Source of the DNA: a bacterium
GTDB taxonomy: Bacteria > Patescibacteriota > Minisyncoccia > Minisyncoccales > GWA2-46-15
Reading direction: 5' to 3'
NCBI GenBank assembly: GCA_030704795.1
Contig: JAUYCZ010000021.1
Coordinates: 1-37,556 of the forward strand
Length of the DNA: 37,556 nucleotides
Shown: positions 7,905-18,615 of the stretch, one piece after another
Layout of the letters: each line of letters begins with the position of its first letter
Position numbering within the stretch: position 1 is the first letter of the stretch
The notes under the pieces: generated by a model
What the model saw: only the letters and a program-made list of their open reading frames with translations
Databases searched by the model: none
What the model was told of the DNA's origin: nothing
Program-made: the position numbers and the translations under genes

Positions 7905-7933
7905 TAGACATTTTCTGGGTTCTTTGCTATACT
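7905..7933 (+). promoter_or_regulatory. Downstream rpoB promoter
   Basis: TAGACA (7905-7910), 17-base spacer, TATACT (7928-7933); five of six matches in each box. Transcription expected from about 7940, leaving a leader of about 186 bases before rpoB. Confidence 0.7.
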
Positions 7934-7939
7934 TAGCCC

Positions 7940-8125
7940 ATCGCCAATTTAAATAATTTTTAAGTTAACTTGAAGCCCATTAGGCTTACTTAAAGACTTA
8001 AACCATTCTAACCCCAAGCTTTTCGGGGATTTTTTAGCTTCAAGAACCTTGCTTCGCAAGAACTTAATTTCGTCAGAAAAAAACTTGTTTATTCTCGCTA
8101 ACGCTCGAATTAGCTTTGCTCGAAA
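7940..8125 (+). promoter_or_regulatory. Structured rpoB leader with attenuator-like hairpins
   Basis: The gap between the coiled-coil ORF and rpoB holds several pairable segments. CTTGAAGC (7969-7976) can pair with GCTTCAAG (8037-8044), but AAGCC inside the first arm (7973-7977) can instead pair with GGCTT (7983-7987), so the two structures exclude each other. Between them CCCC (8012-8015) and GGGG (8025-8028) form a short hairpin followed by six T (8030-8035), as in an intrinsic terminator. A further hairpin CTTGC-TTC-GCAAG lies at 8048-8060. This is the layout of a transcription attenuator. No known riboswitch or ribosomal-protein leader is recognised. No SD precedes the rpoB ATG. Confidence 0.45.
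8012..8035 (+). terminator. Possible internal attenuator in the rpoB leader
   Basis: Four G-C pairs close a nine-base loop, followed by six T. Weak as a stand-alone terminator, but correctly placed for conditional termination before rpoB. Confidence 0.4.
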
Positions 8126-11100
8126 ATGAACGTAAAATCTTTCTCTAAGGCGAAGGTTTCTTTCCACCTTCCCTACTTAGGGTCTCTCCAGAGAGACAGC
8201 TGGCAATGGCTTCTGGAAAGAGGCATTAAAGATCTATTTGCCGAGGTTTCGCCCATCCGGGATTACACCAAAAAAGAGTTTGAACTCTGGTTTTTGGATT
8301 ACAAGCTCGACACACCCAGATACAAGGATGACTTGGAGGCCAAAAATGACAACGGTTCATACGAAGCTTCCCTGAGAGCCAAGACCCGCCTGATTAATCT
8401 CAAAACCAAAGAGGTTAAAGAGCAAGAAGTCTTTCTGGCCGATTTTCCCATTATGACCGAGAGAGGCACTTTTATTGTTAACGGCGTCGAAAGAGTCGCC
8501 ATCGCCCAGTTGATCCGTTCGCCGGGCGTTTTCTTTACCAGCCAGAGAATCGGCGGGCGTCACTATTTCGGCGCCAAGGTCATTCCCAACCGGGGCGCTT
8601 GGCTGGAAATGGAAACCGATGCCACGGGCTTTATAGGCATCAAGATTGACCGCAAAAGAAGGGTGGCCGCCACCACTCTCTTGAGGGCTTTTGGCATTGA
8701 TAATGACTTAGCCATCAAAGAGCTCTTTTCGGATATCGACAATGATCCCGACCTCAAATACCTGGACGAAACCTTAAAGAAAGACCCGACGCACAATCAG
8801 GCCGAAGCCTTGGTTGAGATCTATGAGAGACTGAGGCCGGGAGACCTAGTGACGCCGGACACGGCGCGGGAATTGATCGAAAACATGTTCTTTAACTTTG
8901 AGAGATATGACCTTTCCCGTGTGGGGAGGTGGAGGATGAATCAGCGCTTTTCGCGCGAGCGCAAAACTGGCGCAGAACCAAACGCAAAACAGACGCAGAA
9001 GTTTAGCGGAGACGAGATCACCGTCAAAGAAAGAGTTCTCCGGCCCGGGGATATCGTCGCCGTCATTCATGAGATCATCCGCTTGAACAACACGCCGGGC
9101 GCCCTGCCCGATCCGATTGATCACTTGGGCAACCGCCGCGTCAGAACCTCCGCCGAAGTTCTGCAAAACCGCATGAGAGTGGGGATGCTCCGGATGGAAA
9201 GAATCATCAAGGACCGGATTTCCACCTTAGAAGAAGGCATGCTGGCCCCTTCCCAACTCATCAACCCTCGTCCCTTAATGGCCGTCATTAAAGAGTTCTT
9301 TACTTCTAGCCAGCTCTGTCAGTTCATGGATAATGAGAATCCTCTGGCCGAGCTCGAACACAAGAGACGGTTGGCGGCGACGGGCCCGGGCGGTTTAACC
9401 CGGGAAAGAGCCGGTTTGGAAGTGAGAGACGTGCAGCCTTCGCACTATGGCCGCATCTGCCCGATTCAGACCCCCGAAGGCCAGAACGTGGGCTTGATCT
9501 CTCACATGGCCTGCTTTGCCCGGATCAATTCTTTGGGCTTTCTGGAGACCCCCTACTTTAAGGTGGAGAACGGCAAAATCACCGACGAGGTTCATTATCT
9601 CAATGCTTACGAGGAAGAAAGATATAATATTGCTCACGCCGGCACTGACATTGATAAAAACGGACACATTATTCCCGCCAAGGTGGCCGCCCGCATCAAG
9701 GGCGAGCCGGGCGAGATTGAAAAAGAAAAAATTAATTTTATTGATGTTTCTTCGAAACAAGCCATTTCCGCGGCCACTTCTTTGATTCCCTTTTTGCAGA
9801 ACGATGACGCCAACCGCGCTTTAATGGGCTCAAATATGCAGCGTCAGGCCGTGCCTCTTTTGAATCCCGAGGCGCCTTTGGTTTGCACCGGGGTGGAGCC
9901 CAAGGTGGCCGAAGACTCGGGCCAGATTCTCCTGGCCCAGGACGACGGCCGGGTGACCGAAGTCGATGCCCGCGAGATCGTCATTCAAAACACCAAGACC
10001 CGAGTTCAGACCCGTTACCAACTCCGCACCTTTGTCCGAACCAACCAATACACTTGTTTTCATCAACGCCCCATTGTCAAAAAAGGGGAGCCTGTCAAAA
10101 AGGGCCAGGTTTTGACGGATGGAGCGGCCATTGAAGATGGCTGGCTGGCCCTGGGCCGGAATATTCTCGTTTCCTTTTTATCCTGGCGGGGCTCAAACTT
10201 TGAAGACGCCATCATCATTTCGGAAAAACTGGTTAAAGAATACGTTTATTCTTCGATCCATTTAGAGAACTTTTTCTGCGATGTCAGAGAAACAAAACTG
10301 GGTCCGGAACTGACCACCGGCGACATTCCCAATGTTTCGGAAGAAAAACTGAAGGACCTGGATTCCGAAGGCATTATCCGCATCGGCGCCGAAGTCGGTT
10401 CCCACGACATCCTGGTCGGGAAAATCTCGCCCAAGGGTGAGACGGACCTGACGCCGGAAGAAAGGCTCTTGAAAGCCATTTTCGGGGAAAGAGCCCGAGA
10501 GGTCAAAGACAGTTCGCTTTTGCTCGAATACGGCAAAAGAGGCCGGGTCGTCGGCGTTAAAGTCTGGGAAAGAGAAAAGGGCGCCAAGCTCGAACCCGGC
10601 ATCATTAAAAGAGTTCAGGTGGAAGTGGCCGCCCTGCGCAAGATTCAGGCCGGTGATAAATTAGCGGGGCGCCATGGCAACAAAGGCGTCGTTTCTCTGG
10701 TTTTACCCGAAGAAGAAATGCCCTTCCTGGAAGACGGCACGCCCGTGGACATTATTCTCAACCCTTTGAGCGTCGCTTCCCGCATGAACCTGGGCCAGAT
10801 TCTGGAGACGCATTTGGGTTTAGCCGCCAAGAAGCTGGGCTACCGGGCCGTTTCCCCGGCCTTGCTCGGCGCCAACGAAAAAGACATCAAAGAGGAATTG
10901 ATTAAGGCCGGCTATCCCGCCGACGGCAAATTGCAGGTCTTTGACGGCCGGACCGGCGAACCCTTCCCGGGAAAGATCACCGTCGGCTATATCTATATGA
11001 TGCAGCTGATCCACATGGTCGAAGACAAACTGCACATGAGATCGATCGGCCCTTATTCCCTGATCACCCAACAGCCCTTGGGCGGTAAATCCCAATTCGG

Positions 11101-11362
11101 CGGCCAGCGATTCGGCGAGATGGAAGTCTGGGCCTTGGAAGGCTACGGCGCCAGCCACATCCTGCAAGAGATGTTGACCATTAAATCCGATGACGTGCCC
11201 GGGAGAGCCGCCAGTTATGAGGCGATCCTCAAAGGCGAACCCATTCGTCAGCCCAGCGTTCCGGCTTCCTTCAGTCTTTTGGTGGCCGAATTAAAATCAC
11301 TGGGATTGGCGGTGGAGGTGAAGGAGAAAATGAGGGAAGAGAGGGAAGAAGATAAAAGATAA
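8126..11362 (+). CDS. rpoB: DNA-directed RNA polymerase subunit beta
   Basis: The 1078-residue catalytic beta subunit of RNA polymerase, shorter than the 1342 residues of E. coli because lineage-specific inserts are absent. Conserved blocks appear in order: the fork/rifampicin region near residues 393-440 (SSQLCQFMD... HKRR... GPGGLTRERAG), GSNFEDAIIISEKLV, KISPKGETDLTPEERLL near 765, RKIQAGDKLAGRHGNKG, and the C-terminal clamp GGQRFGEMEVWALEGYGA. In the rifampicin pocket the residues matching E. coli S512, S522, S531 and L533 are C, A, A and T. It is followed after 10 bases by rpoC and preceded by two promoters and a structured leader; the rplJ/rplL genes that usually precede rpoB are absent. 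Confidence 0.98.
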   Translation: MNVKSFSKAKVSFHLPYLGSLQRDSWQWLLERGIKDLFAEVSPIRDYTKKEFELWFLDYKLDTPRYKDDLEAKNDNGSYEASLRAKTRLINLKTKEVKEQEVFLADFPIMTERGTFIVNGVERVAIAQLIRSPGVFFTSQRIGGRHYFGAKVIPNRGAWLEMETDATGFIGIKIDRKRRVAATTLLRAFGIDNDLAIKELFSDIDNDPDLKYLDETLKKDPTHNQAEALVEIYERLRPGDLVTPDTARELIENMFFNFERYDLSRVGRWRMNQRFSRERKTGAEPNAKQTQKFSGDEITVKERVLRPGDIVAVIHEIIRLNNTPGALPDPIDHLGNRRVRTSAEVLQNRMRVGMLRMERIIKDRISTLEEGMLAPSQLINPRPLMAVIKEFFTSSQLCQFMDNENPLAELEHKRRLAATGPGGLTRERAGLEVRDVQPSHYGRICPIQTPEGQNVGLISHMACFARINSLGFLETPYFKVENGKITDEVHYLNAYEEERYNIAHAGTDIDKNGHIIPAKVAARIKGEPGEIEKEKINFIDVSSKQAISAATSLIPFLQNDDANRALMGSNMQRQAVPLLNPEAPLVCTGVEPKVAEDSGQILLAQDDGRVTEVDAREIVIQNTKTRVQTRYQLRTFVRTNQYTCFHQRPIVKKGEPVKKGQVLTDGAAIEDGWLALGRNILVSFLSWRGSNFEDAIIISEKLVKEYVYSSIHLENFFCDVRETKLGPELTTGDIPNVSEEKLKDLDSEGIIRIGAEVGSHDILVGKISPKGETDLTPEERLLKAIFGERAREVKDSSLLLEYGKRGRVVGVKVWEREKGAKLEPGIIKRVQVEVAALRKIQAGDKLAGRHGNKGVVSLVLPEEEMPFLEDGTPVDIILNPLSVASRMNLGQILETHLGLAAKKLGYRAVSPALLGANEKDIKEELIKAGYPADGKLQVFDGRTGEPFPGKITVGYIYMMQLIHMVEDKLHMRSIGPYSLITQQPLGGKSQFGGQRFGEMEVWALEGYGASHILQEMLTIKSDDVPGRAASYEAILKGEPIRQPSVPASFSLLVAELKSLGLAVEVKEKMREEREEDKR

Positions 11363-11372
11363 TTTATAAATT

Positions 11373-14300
11373 ATGAGAGTTGCCGACCTAGAAGCCATCC
11401 GCATCAAGCTCGCCAGCCCCGAGGAGATTTTGCAATGGTCCCACGGCGAAGTGACCAAGCCCGAGACGATCAACTACCGCACGCAAAAGCCCGAAAAAGA
11501 AGGCCTGTTTGACGAAAAGATTTTTGGCCCGGAAAAAGATTACGAGTGCTATTGCGGCAAATATCGCGGCATCCGCCACAAGGGCATTGTCTGCGACAAG
11601 TGCGGGGTGGAAGTGACCAAGGCTCAGGTGCGGCGGGAAAGAATGGGGCACATCAAGCTGGCTTCGCCGGTTTCCCATATCTGGTTCCTGAGAGGCGTGC
11701 CGTCCCGCATGGGCCAGGTTTTGGATTTGCCCATGGCTCACCTGGAGAAAGTCATCTATTTTAATGCCTACATTGTGACCAAGGTGGAGGAAGCGGCCAA
11801 GCAGCAGATTTTAGAACAGATTGAAAAAGAATACAAAGTAAAATCCAAGGCTCAAAACGCCCAATCTCAAAACGTCAAGAAGCCCACCAAGGGAGAAAAA
11901 AAAGACCAGCAGGATTTAAAGGCGGCCCGAGACCGGGCCAAAGACGAACTTTTAAGCATCAAACCTTTAAAAATTCTTTCGGAAGTCGATTATTTTGACC
12001 TATCTATTAAGTACGGCCAGTCTTTTGAGGCCGGCACCGGGGCAGAAACTCTGAGAAAGATCTTCAGCGAAATTGATACCAAGAAAAAGATTGCCGGACT
12101 CAAGGAAGAACTGGAAAAAGCCTCTCCCTTAAACCGGAGAAAGATTTTGAGACGGCTCAAGCTTTTTCAGGGCCTGGAAAGGGCCAATATTAAGGCCGAG
12201 TGGATGTTTCTGACCATCCTGCCCATTCTGCCGCCGGATCTTAGGCCGATGGTTCAACTGGACGGCGGCCGCTATGCCTCCTCTGATTTGAACGATCTTT
12301 ATCGCCGGGTCATTAACCGCAATAATCGCTTAAAGTATTTGTTGGAGATTGCCGCGCCCGAAGTCATCGTGCGTAATGAAAAGAGAATGCTGCAGGAAGC
12401 CGTTGACGCCCTGATTGACAACGGCATGAGAAAGGGCACCATGACTCAGGCCACCACCGGCGGCCGCCGCCTTTTGAAGTCTCTGGCCGATATTCTAAAA
12501 GGGAAACAAGGCCGGTTTAGGCAGAATCTTTTAGGCAAGAGAGTAGACTATTCGGGGCGATCCGTCATCGTCGTGGGCCCGGATTTGCCGCTGAACCAAG
12601 TGGGCATTCCCAAGAAAATGGCCCTGGAACTCTTTAAACCCTTTGTCATTAAAAAAATTCTGGACAAGGAACTGGCCTACAACGTGCGGGGCGCTTCTCG
12701 TTTGATTGAGCAGGAAACCGATGACGTCTGGGCCATTCTCGAAGAAGTGGTGACGGACAAACTAGTCCTCTTGAACCGGGCCCCGACCTTGCACCGGCTG
12801 GGCATTCAGGCTTTCCAGCCCATCCTGATTGAGGGCGAAGCGATCCGGGTTCATCCCTTGGTTTGCAAAGCTTTTAACGCGGATTTTGACGGAGACCAGA
12901 TGGCCGTTCATTTGCCTTTGTCCAAAGAAGCTCAGGCCGAAGCCCGGGAGATCATGCTTTCTTCGTTGAATCTCTTGAAGCCGGCCACGGGCTTGCCCAT
13001 TGTCAGTCCTTCCCAGGATATTGTTTTGGGCTGTTATTGGCTGACCAAGATAAGGCCTGGCGCCAAGGGCGAGGGCAAGATTTTCGGTTCGGCCCAGGAA
13101 GCTTGCCTGGCCTATGAATTTAAGGAAGTCGATATGAAAGCCTTGATCAAGATGCCTCATCCGAAGTCTAAGGACCGGCTGGAATTCATAGAAACGTCGG
13201 TGGGCCGCTTGACCTTTAACGAGGCTTTGCCCGAAGATTTTCCTTTCCAGAATAAGGAGATGAATTCCCGGGAGCTAGAAGAACTCATCCGCGAGGTCAT
13301 CGAGAGATACGGCATTGAAAAAACCCCGCCCATTCTGGATAAAATTAAGAGTACGGGCTTTGAAGGCGCCACCTGGTCCGGCGTGACCTGGGGCATGGAT
13401 GATCTGATCGTGCCGGCCGAAAAACCCAAACTGATTGCGGCCGCCGAGCAAGAGATCGCTCAGCTGGAAATCCATTTTCAAAAAGGACTTTTGTCCCGCG
13501 ATGAAAAATATCAGAGATCAATTGAAGTTTGGCAGCGAACCAAGTCGGCGGTGGAAAAATTAGTGCCGAAATCTCTGCCGGCGGATGGAAGCGTCTTTAC
13601 CATCATTGATTCGGGGGCCCGGGGTTCCTGGGCTCAGCCGGCGCAGATGGCGGGCATGAAGGGCTTGGTCATCAACCCAATCGGCCGGATTATTGAACTG
13701 CCGATCAAGCATTCTTACAAAGAAGGCTTTGACGTTTTGGAATACTTTCTTTCGACTCACGGCGCCCGCAAGGGTACGGCCGACACGGCGTTGCGGACAT
13801 CCACGGCCGGCTACCTGACGAGAAGGCTCGTCGACGTCAGCCATGACATCATCATCCACGAAATTGATTGCGGCGATGCCGTGGGCACGGTCTTTTCACG
13901 CCCGGAAGCCCAAGAGATCGGCCAGAACTTCCTTTTTAAAATTGTGAGCCGTATTTCTCTGGATAGTATTAAATCAAGCAATCCGGAAAGCAAAAATAAA
14001 ACCCTGGTTAAGGCGGGCGAGGTGATTGATTGGGAAAAGGGCAAAGAAATCATCAAAGAAGGCATTGACGAAGTGCGGGCCCGTTCGCCTTTGAGCTGCC
14101 GGCTTTTAAGAGGCGTCTGTCAGAAATGCTACGGCTGGAGCCTGGGATCGGGCCAGATGGTTAAGACGGGAGAAGCGGTGGGCGTCATTGCCGCTCAGGC
14201 CATTGGTGAGCCGGGGACTCAGTTAACGATGAGAACTTTCCATTTGGGCGGCGTGGCCGGCGGCAGTGATATTACCATGGGCTTGCCGCGGGTGGAAGAA

Positions 14301-15026
14301 ATATTTGAGGCCCGGGTGCCTCTAGGCCAGGGCGCGATCACCCTGGTTGATGGCCAGGTTCTGGAAATTATTGGCGGAAAGACGGTCCGGATAAAGCCAT
14401 CCGAGCCAGCCAGCTCAGCCCTTGGTTTAGCCACTGGCTCAGCCAGGAAGAAAAAGAGCTCGAAGCTGGAGAAAGACGAGATTTTGGAATACGAAATCCC
14501 CGAAGGCAAGGGCATTTTAGTTAAGGCGGGGGATCGGGTCAAAGCGGGGCAAGCCCTGTCCGAGGGCAACCTGGATTTAAAGGAGCTTTTCAAGGCGGTG
14601 GGCCAAGAACGAACCCAGCATCATATTATTAAAGAGATTCAGCGGATTTATGCTTCTCAGGGGGCGACCATTCATGACAAGCACGTGGAGGTGGTCGTCC
14701 GGCAAATGTTTTCCCGATTGAAGGTCAAGGATCCGGGTGACAGCATTTTGATTCAGGGAGAAACCATCACCAACCAGAAATTATTTGAAGAAAACCAGCG
14801 GCTGAAGAAAGAAGGGAAAAAGACCGTGTCGGCCACCTCGATTTTATTGGGCATCTCCAAGGTGGCTTTAACGACGGACAGTTTTTTGTCGGCCGCCTCT
14901 TTCCAGGAGACTTCCCGGATTCTTATCTCCGCCGCCATCTCGGGCAAGGAAGACAAACTCCAGGGCTTAAAAGAAAATGTCATCATCGGCAAGTTGATTC
15001 CGGCCGGCACAGGCCTGAAGAAATGA
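11373..15026 (+). CDS. rpoC: DNA-directed RNA polymerase subunit beta'
   Basis: The 1217-residue partner of RpoB. The N-terminal zinc ribbon C-Y-C...C-D-K-C lies near residues 59-77, the catalytic magnesium loop NADFDGDQ at 502-509, the second zinc cluster C...CQKC near 905-925, and the bridge-helix/trigger-loop region [16 protein letters not shown] from about 945. A lysine/glutamine-rich insert is seen near residues 150-185, and a serine/alanine/lysine-rich insert near 1010-1035 contains an inverted repeat (14403-14440). No SD precedes the ATG; the 10-base spacing from rpoB implies co-transcription. Stop is TGA. Confidence 0.98.
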   Translation: MRVADLEAIRIKLASPEEILQWSHGEVTKPETINYRTQKPEKEGLFDEKIFGPEKDYECYCGKYRGIRHKGIVCDKCGVEVTKAQVRRERMGHIKLASPVSHIWFLRGVPSRMGQVLDLPMAHLEKVIYFNAYIVTKVEEAAKQQILEQIEKEYKVKSKAQNAQSQNVKKPTKGEKKDQQDLKAARDRAKDELLSIKPLKILSEVDYFDLSIKYGQSFEAGTGAETLRKIFSEIDTKKKIAGLKEELEKASPLNRRKILRRLKLFQGLERANIKAEWMFLTILPILPPDLRPMVQLDGGRYASSDLNDLYRRVINRNNRLKYLLEIAAPEVIVRNEKRMLQEAVDALIDNGMRKGTMTQATTGGRRLLKSLADILKGKQGRFRQNLLGKRVDYSGRSVIVVGPDLPLNQVGIPKKMALELFKPFVIKKILDKELAYNVRGASRLIEQETDDVWAILEEVVTDKLVLLNRAPTLHRLGIQAFQPILIEGEAIRVHPLVCKAFNADFDGDQMAVHLPLSKEAQAEAREIMLSSLNLLKPATGLPIVSPSQDIVLGCYWLTKIRPGAKGEGKIFGSAQEACLAYEFKEVDMKALIKMPHPKSKDRLEFIETSVGRLTFNEALPEDFPFQNKEMNSRELEELIREVIERYGIEKTPPILDKIKSTGFEGATWSGVTWGMDDLIVPAEKPKLIAAAEQEIAQLEIHFQKGLLSRDEKYQRSIEVWQRTKSAVEKLVPKSLPADGSVFTIIDSGARGSWAQPAQMAGMKGLVINPIGRIIELPIKHSYKEGFDVLEYFLSTHGARKGTADTALRTSTAGYLTRRLVDVSHDIIIHEIDCGDAVGTVFSRPEAQEIGQNFLFKIVSRISLDSIKSSNPESKNKTLVKAGEVIDWEKGKEIIKEGIDEVRARSPLSCRLLRGVCQKCYGWSLGSGQMVKTGEAVGVIAAQAIGEPGTQLTMRTFHLGGVAGGSDITMGLPRVEEIFEARVPLGQGAITLVDGQVLEIIGGKTVRIKPSEPASSALGLATGSARKKKSSKLEKDEILEYEIPEGKGILVKAGDRVKAGQALSEGNLDLKELFKAVGQERTQHHIIKEIQRIYASQGATIHDKHVEVVVRQMFSRLKVKDPGDSILIQGETITNQKLFEENQRLKKEGKKTVSATSILLGISKVALTTDSFLSAASFQETSRILISAAISGKEDKLQGLKENVIIGKLIPAGTGLKK
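14403..14440. repeat. Inverted repeat within an rpoC insert
   Basis: GAGCCAG (14403-14409) and CTGGCTC (14434-14440) flank a 24-base centre. It encodes part of the low-complexity insert [18 protein letters not shown], which is not part of the conserved beta' core. Confidence 0.4.
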
Positions 15027-15055
15027 TTCACTCGGCGGCCAAAAAATGTTAGAAT
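15027..15055 (+). promoter_or_regulatory. Probable leaderless ftsK promoter
   Basis: TTCACT (15027-15032), 17-base spacer, TAGAAT (15050-15055). Only seven bases separate the -10 box from the GTG at 15063, so transcription would begin at the start codon. The -35 overlaps the end of the rpoC stop region. Confidence 0.6.
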
Positions 15056-15062
15056 TTACTCA

Positions 15063-17306
15063 GTGAGTAAAAACAACAAGAATCACAATTCAAAGAACTC
15101 TCTTTCGAAGAAAGACAAGGAACCAAAGTCCTTGTTCCTTCCGGCTTTAGCCCAGGGCTATCTCTTGGGCTTAGTTTTTCTCTTAGCGGCGGCCATTCTC
15201 ACTCTTTCATTTTTCGATTTGGCCGGCGGGGGAGGAGAAAAAATTCTCAGTTCCCTCACTTTTTTGTTCGGCCAGGAGACGATCCGGTTGCTGCCTTTGT
15301 TTTTGATTTTGGTCGGCGTCTTCTTTTTTGTCGTCAGCCCGAATTCTCAGAAAATCTGGAAAATGATTATTCTGGCGCTTTTTTCCTGTTTAATCGGCCT
15401 GAGCGCGGTTTTGACTTCTTTAAACGGTTATGACAAATTCTCTTTGAGCGATCCGGGGCCCGGTGGTTTTCTGGGACGCCTTTTGAGCTGGCCCATTCTC
15501 AAGATATTTGATTTCTGGGTCAGTCTGGCGGTTTTCGGGGGCTTGATCATCTTTGGCTTTTTTATCTTTTGGCAGGTGAGCCGGAAGATTCGGCCCAAAG
15601 AGGTTGAGGATCTGGCGGAAAAGCCCCAGGCGCTCCAGAGGAGCATCCGGAGGATTTTTGAACCCCAGCTCAAAATTAAAGAAATCTCGGACAATAAATC
15701 CCGTTCCCTGACGGGAGCGACGCCTTTACCCGAACTCAAAACCAAACCCATTCCCCAAGGGATGAGATCATCAATCTACAAAAAACCACCTTTGGATTTA
15801 CTGGAAGTTGATCGGGGCGAACCCGTCACCGGTGATATCCGCAACAACCTGACCATTATTAAAAAAACCTTAGAGACCTTTGGCATTCCCGTGGAAATGG
15901 GCGAAGTTAACGTTGGTCCGACCGTCACCCGATACACCTTAAAGCCGGCCGAAGGCATCAAACTTTCTAAAATCACCACTCTTAATAATGATCTTTCCCT
16001 GGCCTTGGCGACTCATCCCATCCGCATCGAAGCGCCGATTCCGGGCCAGTCCTTGGTGGGGATTGAGGTTCCCAACAAGGTCCGAACCCAGGTCAGATTG
16101 CGTAATCTTTTTGAATCGCCGGAATTCCAAAATTCCAGTTCATCTTTGGTTTTTGCTTTGGGCCGGGATGTCGCCGGCAACCCTCTTTTTGCCGACCTGA
16201 CCCGCATGCCGCATTTGCTGGTAGCCGGATCGACCGGCACGGGCAAAACCATCTGTTTAAACAGCCTTATTTTAAGCTTGATTTATCGCAATTCACCCGA
16301 GGTGATGAGGTTGATCCTGGTTGACCCCAAGCGGGTGGAGTTCCCGGTTTATCAAGACATCCCCCATCTTTTGTCCCCCGTTATCTTTGACGGCCAGAAA
16401 ACAATTAATACCCTAAAATGGCTGGTTAAGGAAATGGAGAGACGTTTCGAAGTTCTGGCTCAGGCTAAAGCCCGGGACATCGGCGGGTACAATCGCGAGA
16501 TCAATTCCCGTCGCGCCAAGACCTCGGTCAAAAATGAGGAAGAGGATTTGGACCCCATGCCCTACATTGTCGTCGTCATTGACGAGCTGGCCGATTTGAT
16601 GGCCGCCCGCGGCAAAGAGATTGAAGGCGGCATTGTGAGGCTGGCCCAGATGGCCCGCGCCGTGGGCATTCATCTGGTCGTGGCCACGCAAAGACCGTCC
16701 GTGGAAGTCATTACCGGTTTAATCAAGGCCAACATTACTTCCCGGATTACTTTCCAGGTGGCTTCACAGGTTGATTCCCGGACTGTCATTGACATGGCCG
16801 GAGCGGAAAAGCTCCTGGGCTCCGGCGACCTGCTCTTTATCTCTGCAGAAACGGCTAAGCCCCGCCGGATTCAGGGCGGTTATGTCACGGATAAAGAAGT
16901 CAAAAGAGTCACCGAGTTTTTGAAAACTCAAAAACATGACTTTGCCGCTTTGAAAGAAAACTTTTTGGCCGAGGAATTGGAAAGAGAACTGGCCGTCGGG
17001 GAACCCGACAGGGGCGAGTTTTATGCCGGCGAGGAAGACCCTCTCTATCCCCAGGCCAAGCAATTGGCGATTGAATCCAAAAAAGCTTCGGCTTCCCTGA
17101 TGCAGCGCCGGTTAAGAGTGGGCTATGCTCGGGCGGCCCGGCTCTTGGATATTCTGGAAGAAAGAGGCGTGGTCGGACCGGCCGACGGCGCCAAACCCCG
17201 GGAGGTTTATCTGACCGGCGAAGTCAAAGAAGAAGAAAGGGGTGTTCCCATTAAGATTCAGAGGCCGGGGGGAGAAAAACAGGATGACGAATGGGAGAAG
17301 GTATAG
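15063..17306 (+). CDS. ftsK: FtsK/SpoIIIE DNA translocase
   Basis: A 747-residue septal DNA pump. Four or five membrane segments occupy about residues 28-175. A linker follows, then the beta and alpha motor domains with FtsK signatures ([17 protein letters not shown]), Walker [10 protein letters not shown] at 388-396, and Walker [11 protein letters not shown] near 502. The C-terminal winged-helix gamma domain is present ([21 protein letters not shown]), which in model bacteria reads KOPS-type sequences and activates XerCD. The linker is much shorter than in E. coli FtsK. GTG start at 15063 is supported by the promoter just before it. It probably moves chromosome termini through the closing septum; recA overlaps or follows at once. 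Confidence 0.95.
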   Translation: MSKNNKNHNSKNSLSKKDKEPKSLFLPALAQGYLLGLVFLLAAAILTLSFFDLAGGGGEKILSSLTFLFGQETIRLLPLFLILVGVFFFVVSPNSQKIWKMIILALFSCLIGLSAVLTSLNGYDKFSLSDPGPGGFLGRLLSWPILKIFDFWVSLAVFGGLIIFGFFIFWQVSRKIRPKEVEDLAEKPQALQRSIRRIFEPQLKIKEISDNKSRSLTGATPLPELKTKPIPQGMRSSIYKKPPLDLLEVDRGEPVTGDIRNNLTIIKKTLETFGIPVEMGEVNVGPTVTRYTLKPAEGIKLSKITTLNNDLSLALATHPIRIEAPIPGQSLVGIEVPNKVRTQVRLRNLFESPEFQNSSSSLVFALGRDVAGNPLFADLTRMPHLLVAGSTGTGKTICLNSLILSLIYRNSPEVMRLILVDPKRVEFPVYQDIPHLLSPVIFDGQKTINTLKWLVKEMERRFEVLAQAKARDIGGYNREINSRRAKTSVKNEEEDLDPMPYIVVVIDELADLMAARGKEIEGGIVRLAQMARAVGIHLVVATQRPSVEVITGLIKANITSRITFQVASQVDSRTVIDMAGAEKLLGSGDLLFISAETAKPRRIQGGYVTDKEVKRVTEFLKTQKHDFAALKENFLAEELERELAVGEPDRGEFYAGEEDPLYPQAKQLAIESKKASASLMQRRLRVGYARAARLLDILEERGVVGPADGAKPREVYLTGEVKEEERGVPIKIQRPGGEKQDDEWEKV
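15699..15716. repeat. Small palindrome in the ftsK linker
   Basis: TCCCGT (15699-15704) and ACGGGA (15711-15716) around TCCCTG, in the region coding for the linker between membrane and motor domains. Confidence 0.4.
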
Positions 17307-17326
17307 ACAATTTTCAATCAATTACA

Positions 17327-18334
17327 ATGGTTAAGAAAAACCCAGAAAAAAAAGAAACAGGCGTCCGCAAGGATTTGCTGGAAGCGGTGGCCGAGATCAG
17401 ACAGAGATTTGGCGAGGGCGCCATTATGAAATTAAAAGACGTGAGGGCGGTCGATGTTGACGTTATCCCCACCGGCTCGCCTTCTTTGGATTTGGCTCTG
17501 GGCGTGGGCGGCGTTCCCCGCGGCCGGGTCGTGGAAATATTCGGCCCCGAATCGAGCGGAAAAACAACCTTGGCGCTGCACATCTGCGCCGAAGCCCAGA
17601 AGACGGGCGGGGTGGCCGCTTTTATTGATGTCGAGCACGCTTTGGATCCGGACTACGCCAGAAAAATCGGGGTGGCGGTGGAAGATATTCTCATTTCTCA
17701 GCCCGATTCCGCGGAAGAGGCCTTACAGATCGTGGAAACCTTGGTTCGATCGAACCAGGTTGATGTCGTTGTCGTCGATTCCGTGGCCGCCTTGGCGCCC
17801 AAGAATGCCATTGAATCAGAGATGGGGGAGTTTCAGATCGGTCTTCAGGCCCGGCTCATGTCCTCGGCTTTGCAAAAGCTTTCGGGCGCCATCTCTAAGA
17901 GCAAGGCAACCGTCATTTTTCTTAATCAAATCCGCATGAAGATTGGCATCATGTTTGGTAATCCGGAAACTACTTCCGGCGGTCTAGCTCTTAAGTTTTA
18001 TTCTTCGGTGCGGATTGATTTAAGGCGGATTGCCCAGATCAAGCACGGGGAAAGCATCATTGGTTCCCGGGTCCGGGCCAAAATCGTCAAGAACAAAGTG
18101 GCCGCTCCCTTCCGCCTCGCCGAATTCGACATCTATTATAACGAAGGCATTTCCTATCTCACCGATCTTTTGGCTTTGGGGATAAAGCAGGAAGTGATTA
18201 AGAAATCCGGCAGCTGGCTGGACTTTGGAGAAACGAGATTGGGCCAGGGAATCGAAGCGGCCAAACAGTTCTTAAAGGAAAATCCCAAGATCGCCGAAAA
18301 AATCAGGCAAGCTGTTTTCGCTTCGCAAAAATGA
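17327..18334 (+). CDS. recA: Recombinase RecA
   Basis: A 335-residue RecA with Walker A GPESSGKT at 73-80, the DVEHALD catalytic-glutamate region, [10 protein letters not shown] as Walker B, the L1/L2 DNA-binding loop region and [22 protein letters not shown]. It forms filaments on single-stranded DNA for strand exchange and the SOS response. ATG 17327 gives the usual N terminus; an in-frame ATG at 17291 would add 12 residues and overlap ftsK by 16 bases. No LexA box is evident. The C-terminal tail is short and not strongly acidic (FASQK). Its last codons lie in a 13-base direct repeat, GCTTCGCAAAAAT, at 18320 and 18342. Confidence 0.97.
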   Translation: MVKKNPEKKETGVRKDLLEAVAEIRQRFGEGAIMKLKDVRAVDVDVIPTGSPSLDLALGVGGVPRGRVVEIFGPESSGKTTLALHICAEAQKTGGVAAFIDVEHALDPDYARKIGVAVEDILISQPDSAEEALQIVETLVRSNQVDVVVVDSVAALAPKNAIESEMGEFQIGLQARLMSSALQKLSGAISKSKATVIFLNQIRMKIGIMFGNPETTSGGLALKFYSSVRIDLRRIAQIKHGESIIGSRVRAKIVKNKVAAPFRLAEFDIYYNEGISYLTDLLALGIKQEVIKKSGSWLDFGETRLGQGIEAAKQFLKENPKIAEKIRQAVFASQK

Positions 18335-18382
18335 AGATTTTGCTTCGCAAAAATAAAAAAGACAGTTTTTGCTGCCCCCGGT

Positions 18383-18410
18383 ACTTAAAATTCAAAGTTG
18401 TATTTTGAGT
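18383..18410. terminator. Possible bidirectional terminator between recA and rpsR
   Basis: ACTTAAAAT (18383-18391) pairs with ATTTTGAGT (18402-18410), with one G-T pair, across a ten-base loop. It lies between two convergent genes but has only weak T tracts. Confidence 0.35.
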
Positions 18411-18411
18411 C

Positions 18412-18609
18412 TTACCTCATGACGTAAGGCAGCAAGGCTAAGAAGCGGGCTCTTTTGATGGCCTGGGCTAATTTCCGCTGGTGGCTGGCGCAAACGCCGG
18501 TTCTTTTTTTGGCCCGGATCTTGGCCAAACCCGAAGTAAACTTCCGGAGAAGCTCTAAATTTTTGTAATCGATTTCTTCAATGCCCTTTTGGCAAAAAAA
18601 ACAATCCAT
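18412..18609 (-). CDS. rpsR: 30S ribosomal protein bS18
   Basis: 65 residues, a compact bS18: CFFCQKGIEEIDYKN at the N terminus, then LRKFTSGLAKIRAKKRTGVCASHQRKLAQAIKRARFLALLPYV, the hallmark S18 sequence. It binds the platform of the small subunit together with S6. In most bacteria it follows rpsF and ssb directly; here an HNH endonuclease gene lies between, ending 6 bases upstream. bL9 (rplI), which often follows rpsR, is absent from this position; recA is convergent instead. Cysteines at 3, 6 and 40 recall the zinc-binding form of S18. Confidence 0.96.
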   Translation of the reverse strand: MDCFFCQKGIEEIDYKNLELLRKFTSGLAKIRAKKRTGVCASHQRKLAQAIKRARFLALLPYVMR

Positions 18610-18615
18610 GAGTCT

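Noticed and set aside
7949-8167. Minus-strand frame across the rpoB leader
   Set aside because: Its translation shows no recognisable domain; it overlaps the rpoB start and the structured leader, which explain the sequence better.
17291-17326. Earlier recA start at 17291
   Set aside because: It overlaps ftsK and adds 12 residues not typical of RecA; possible but less likely than 17327.
18320-18354. Direct repeat GCTTCGCAAAAAT at the recA end as a terminator
   Set aside because: It forms only short TTTTGC/GCAAAA hairpins without a following T run; more likely a small local duplication.
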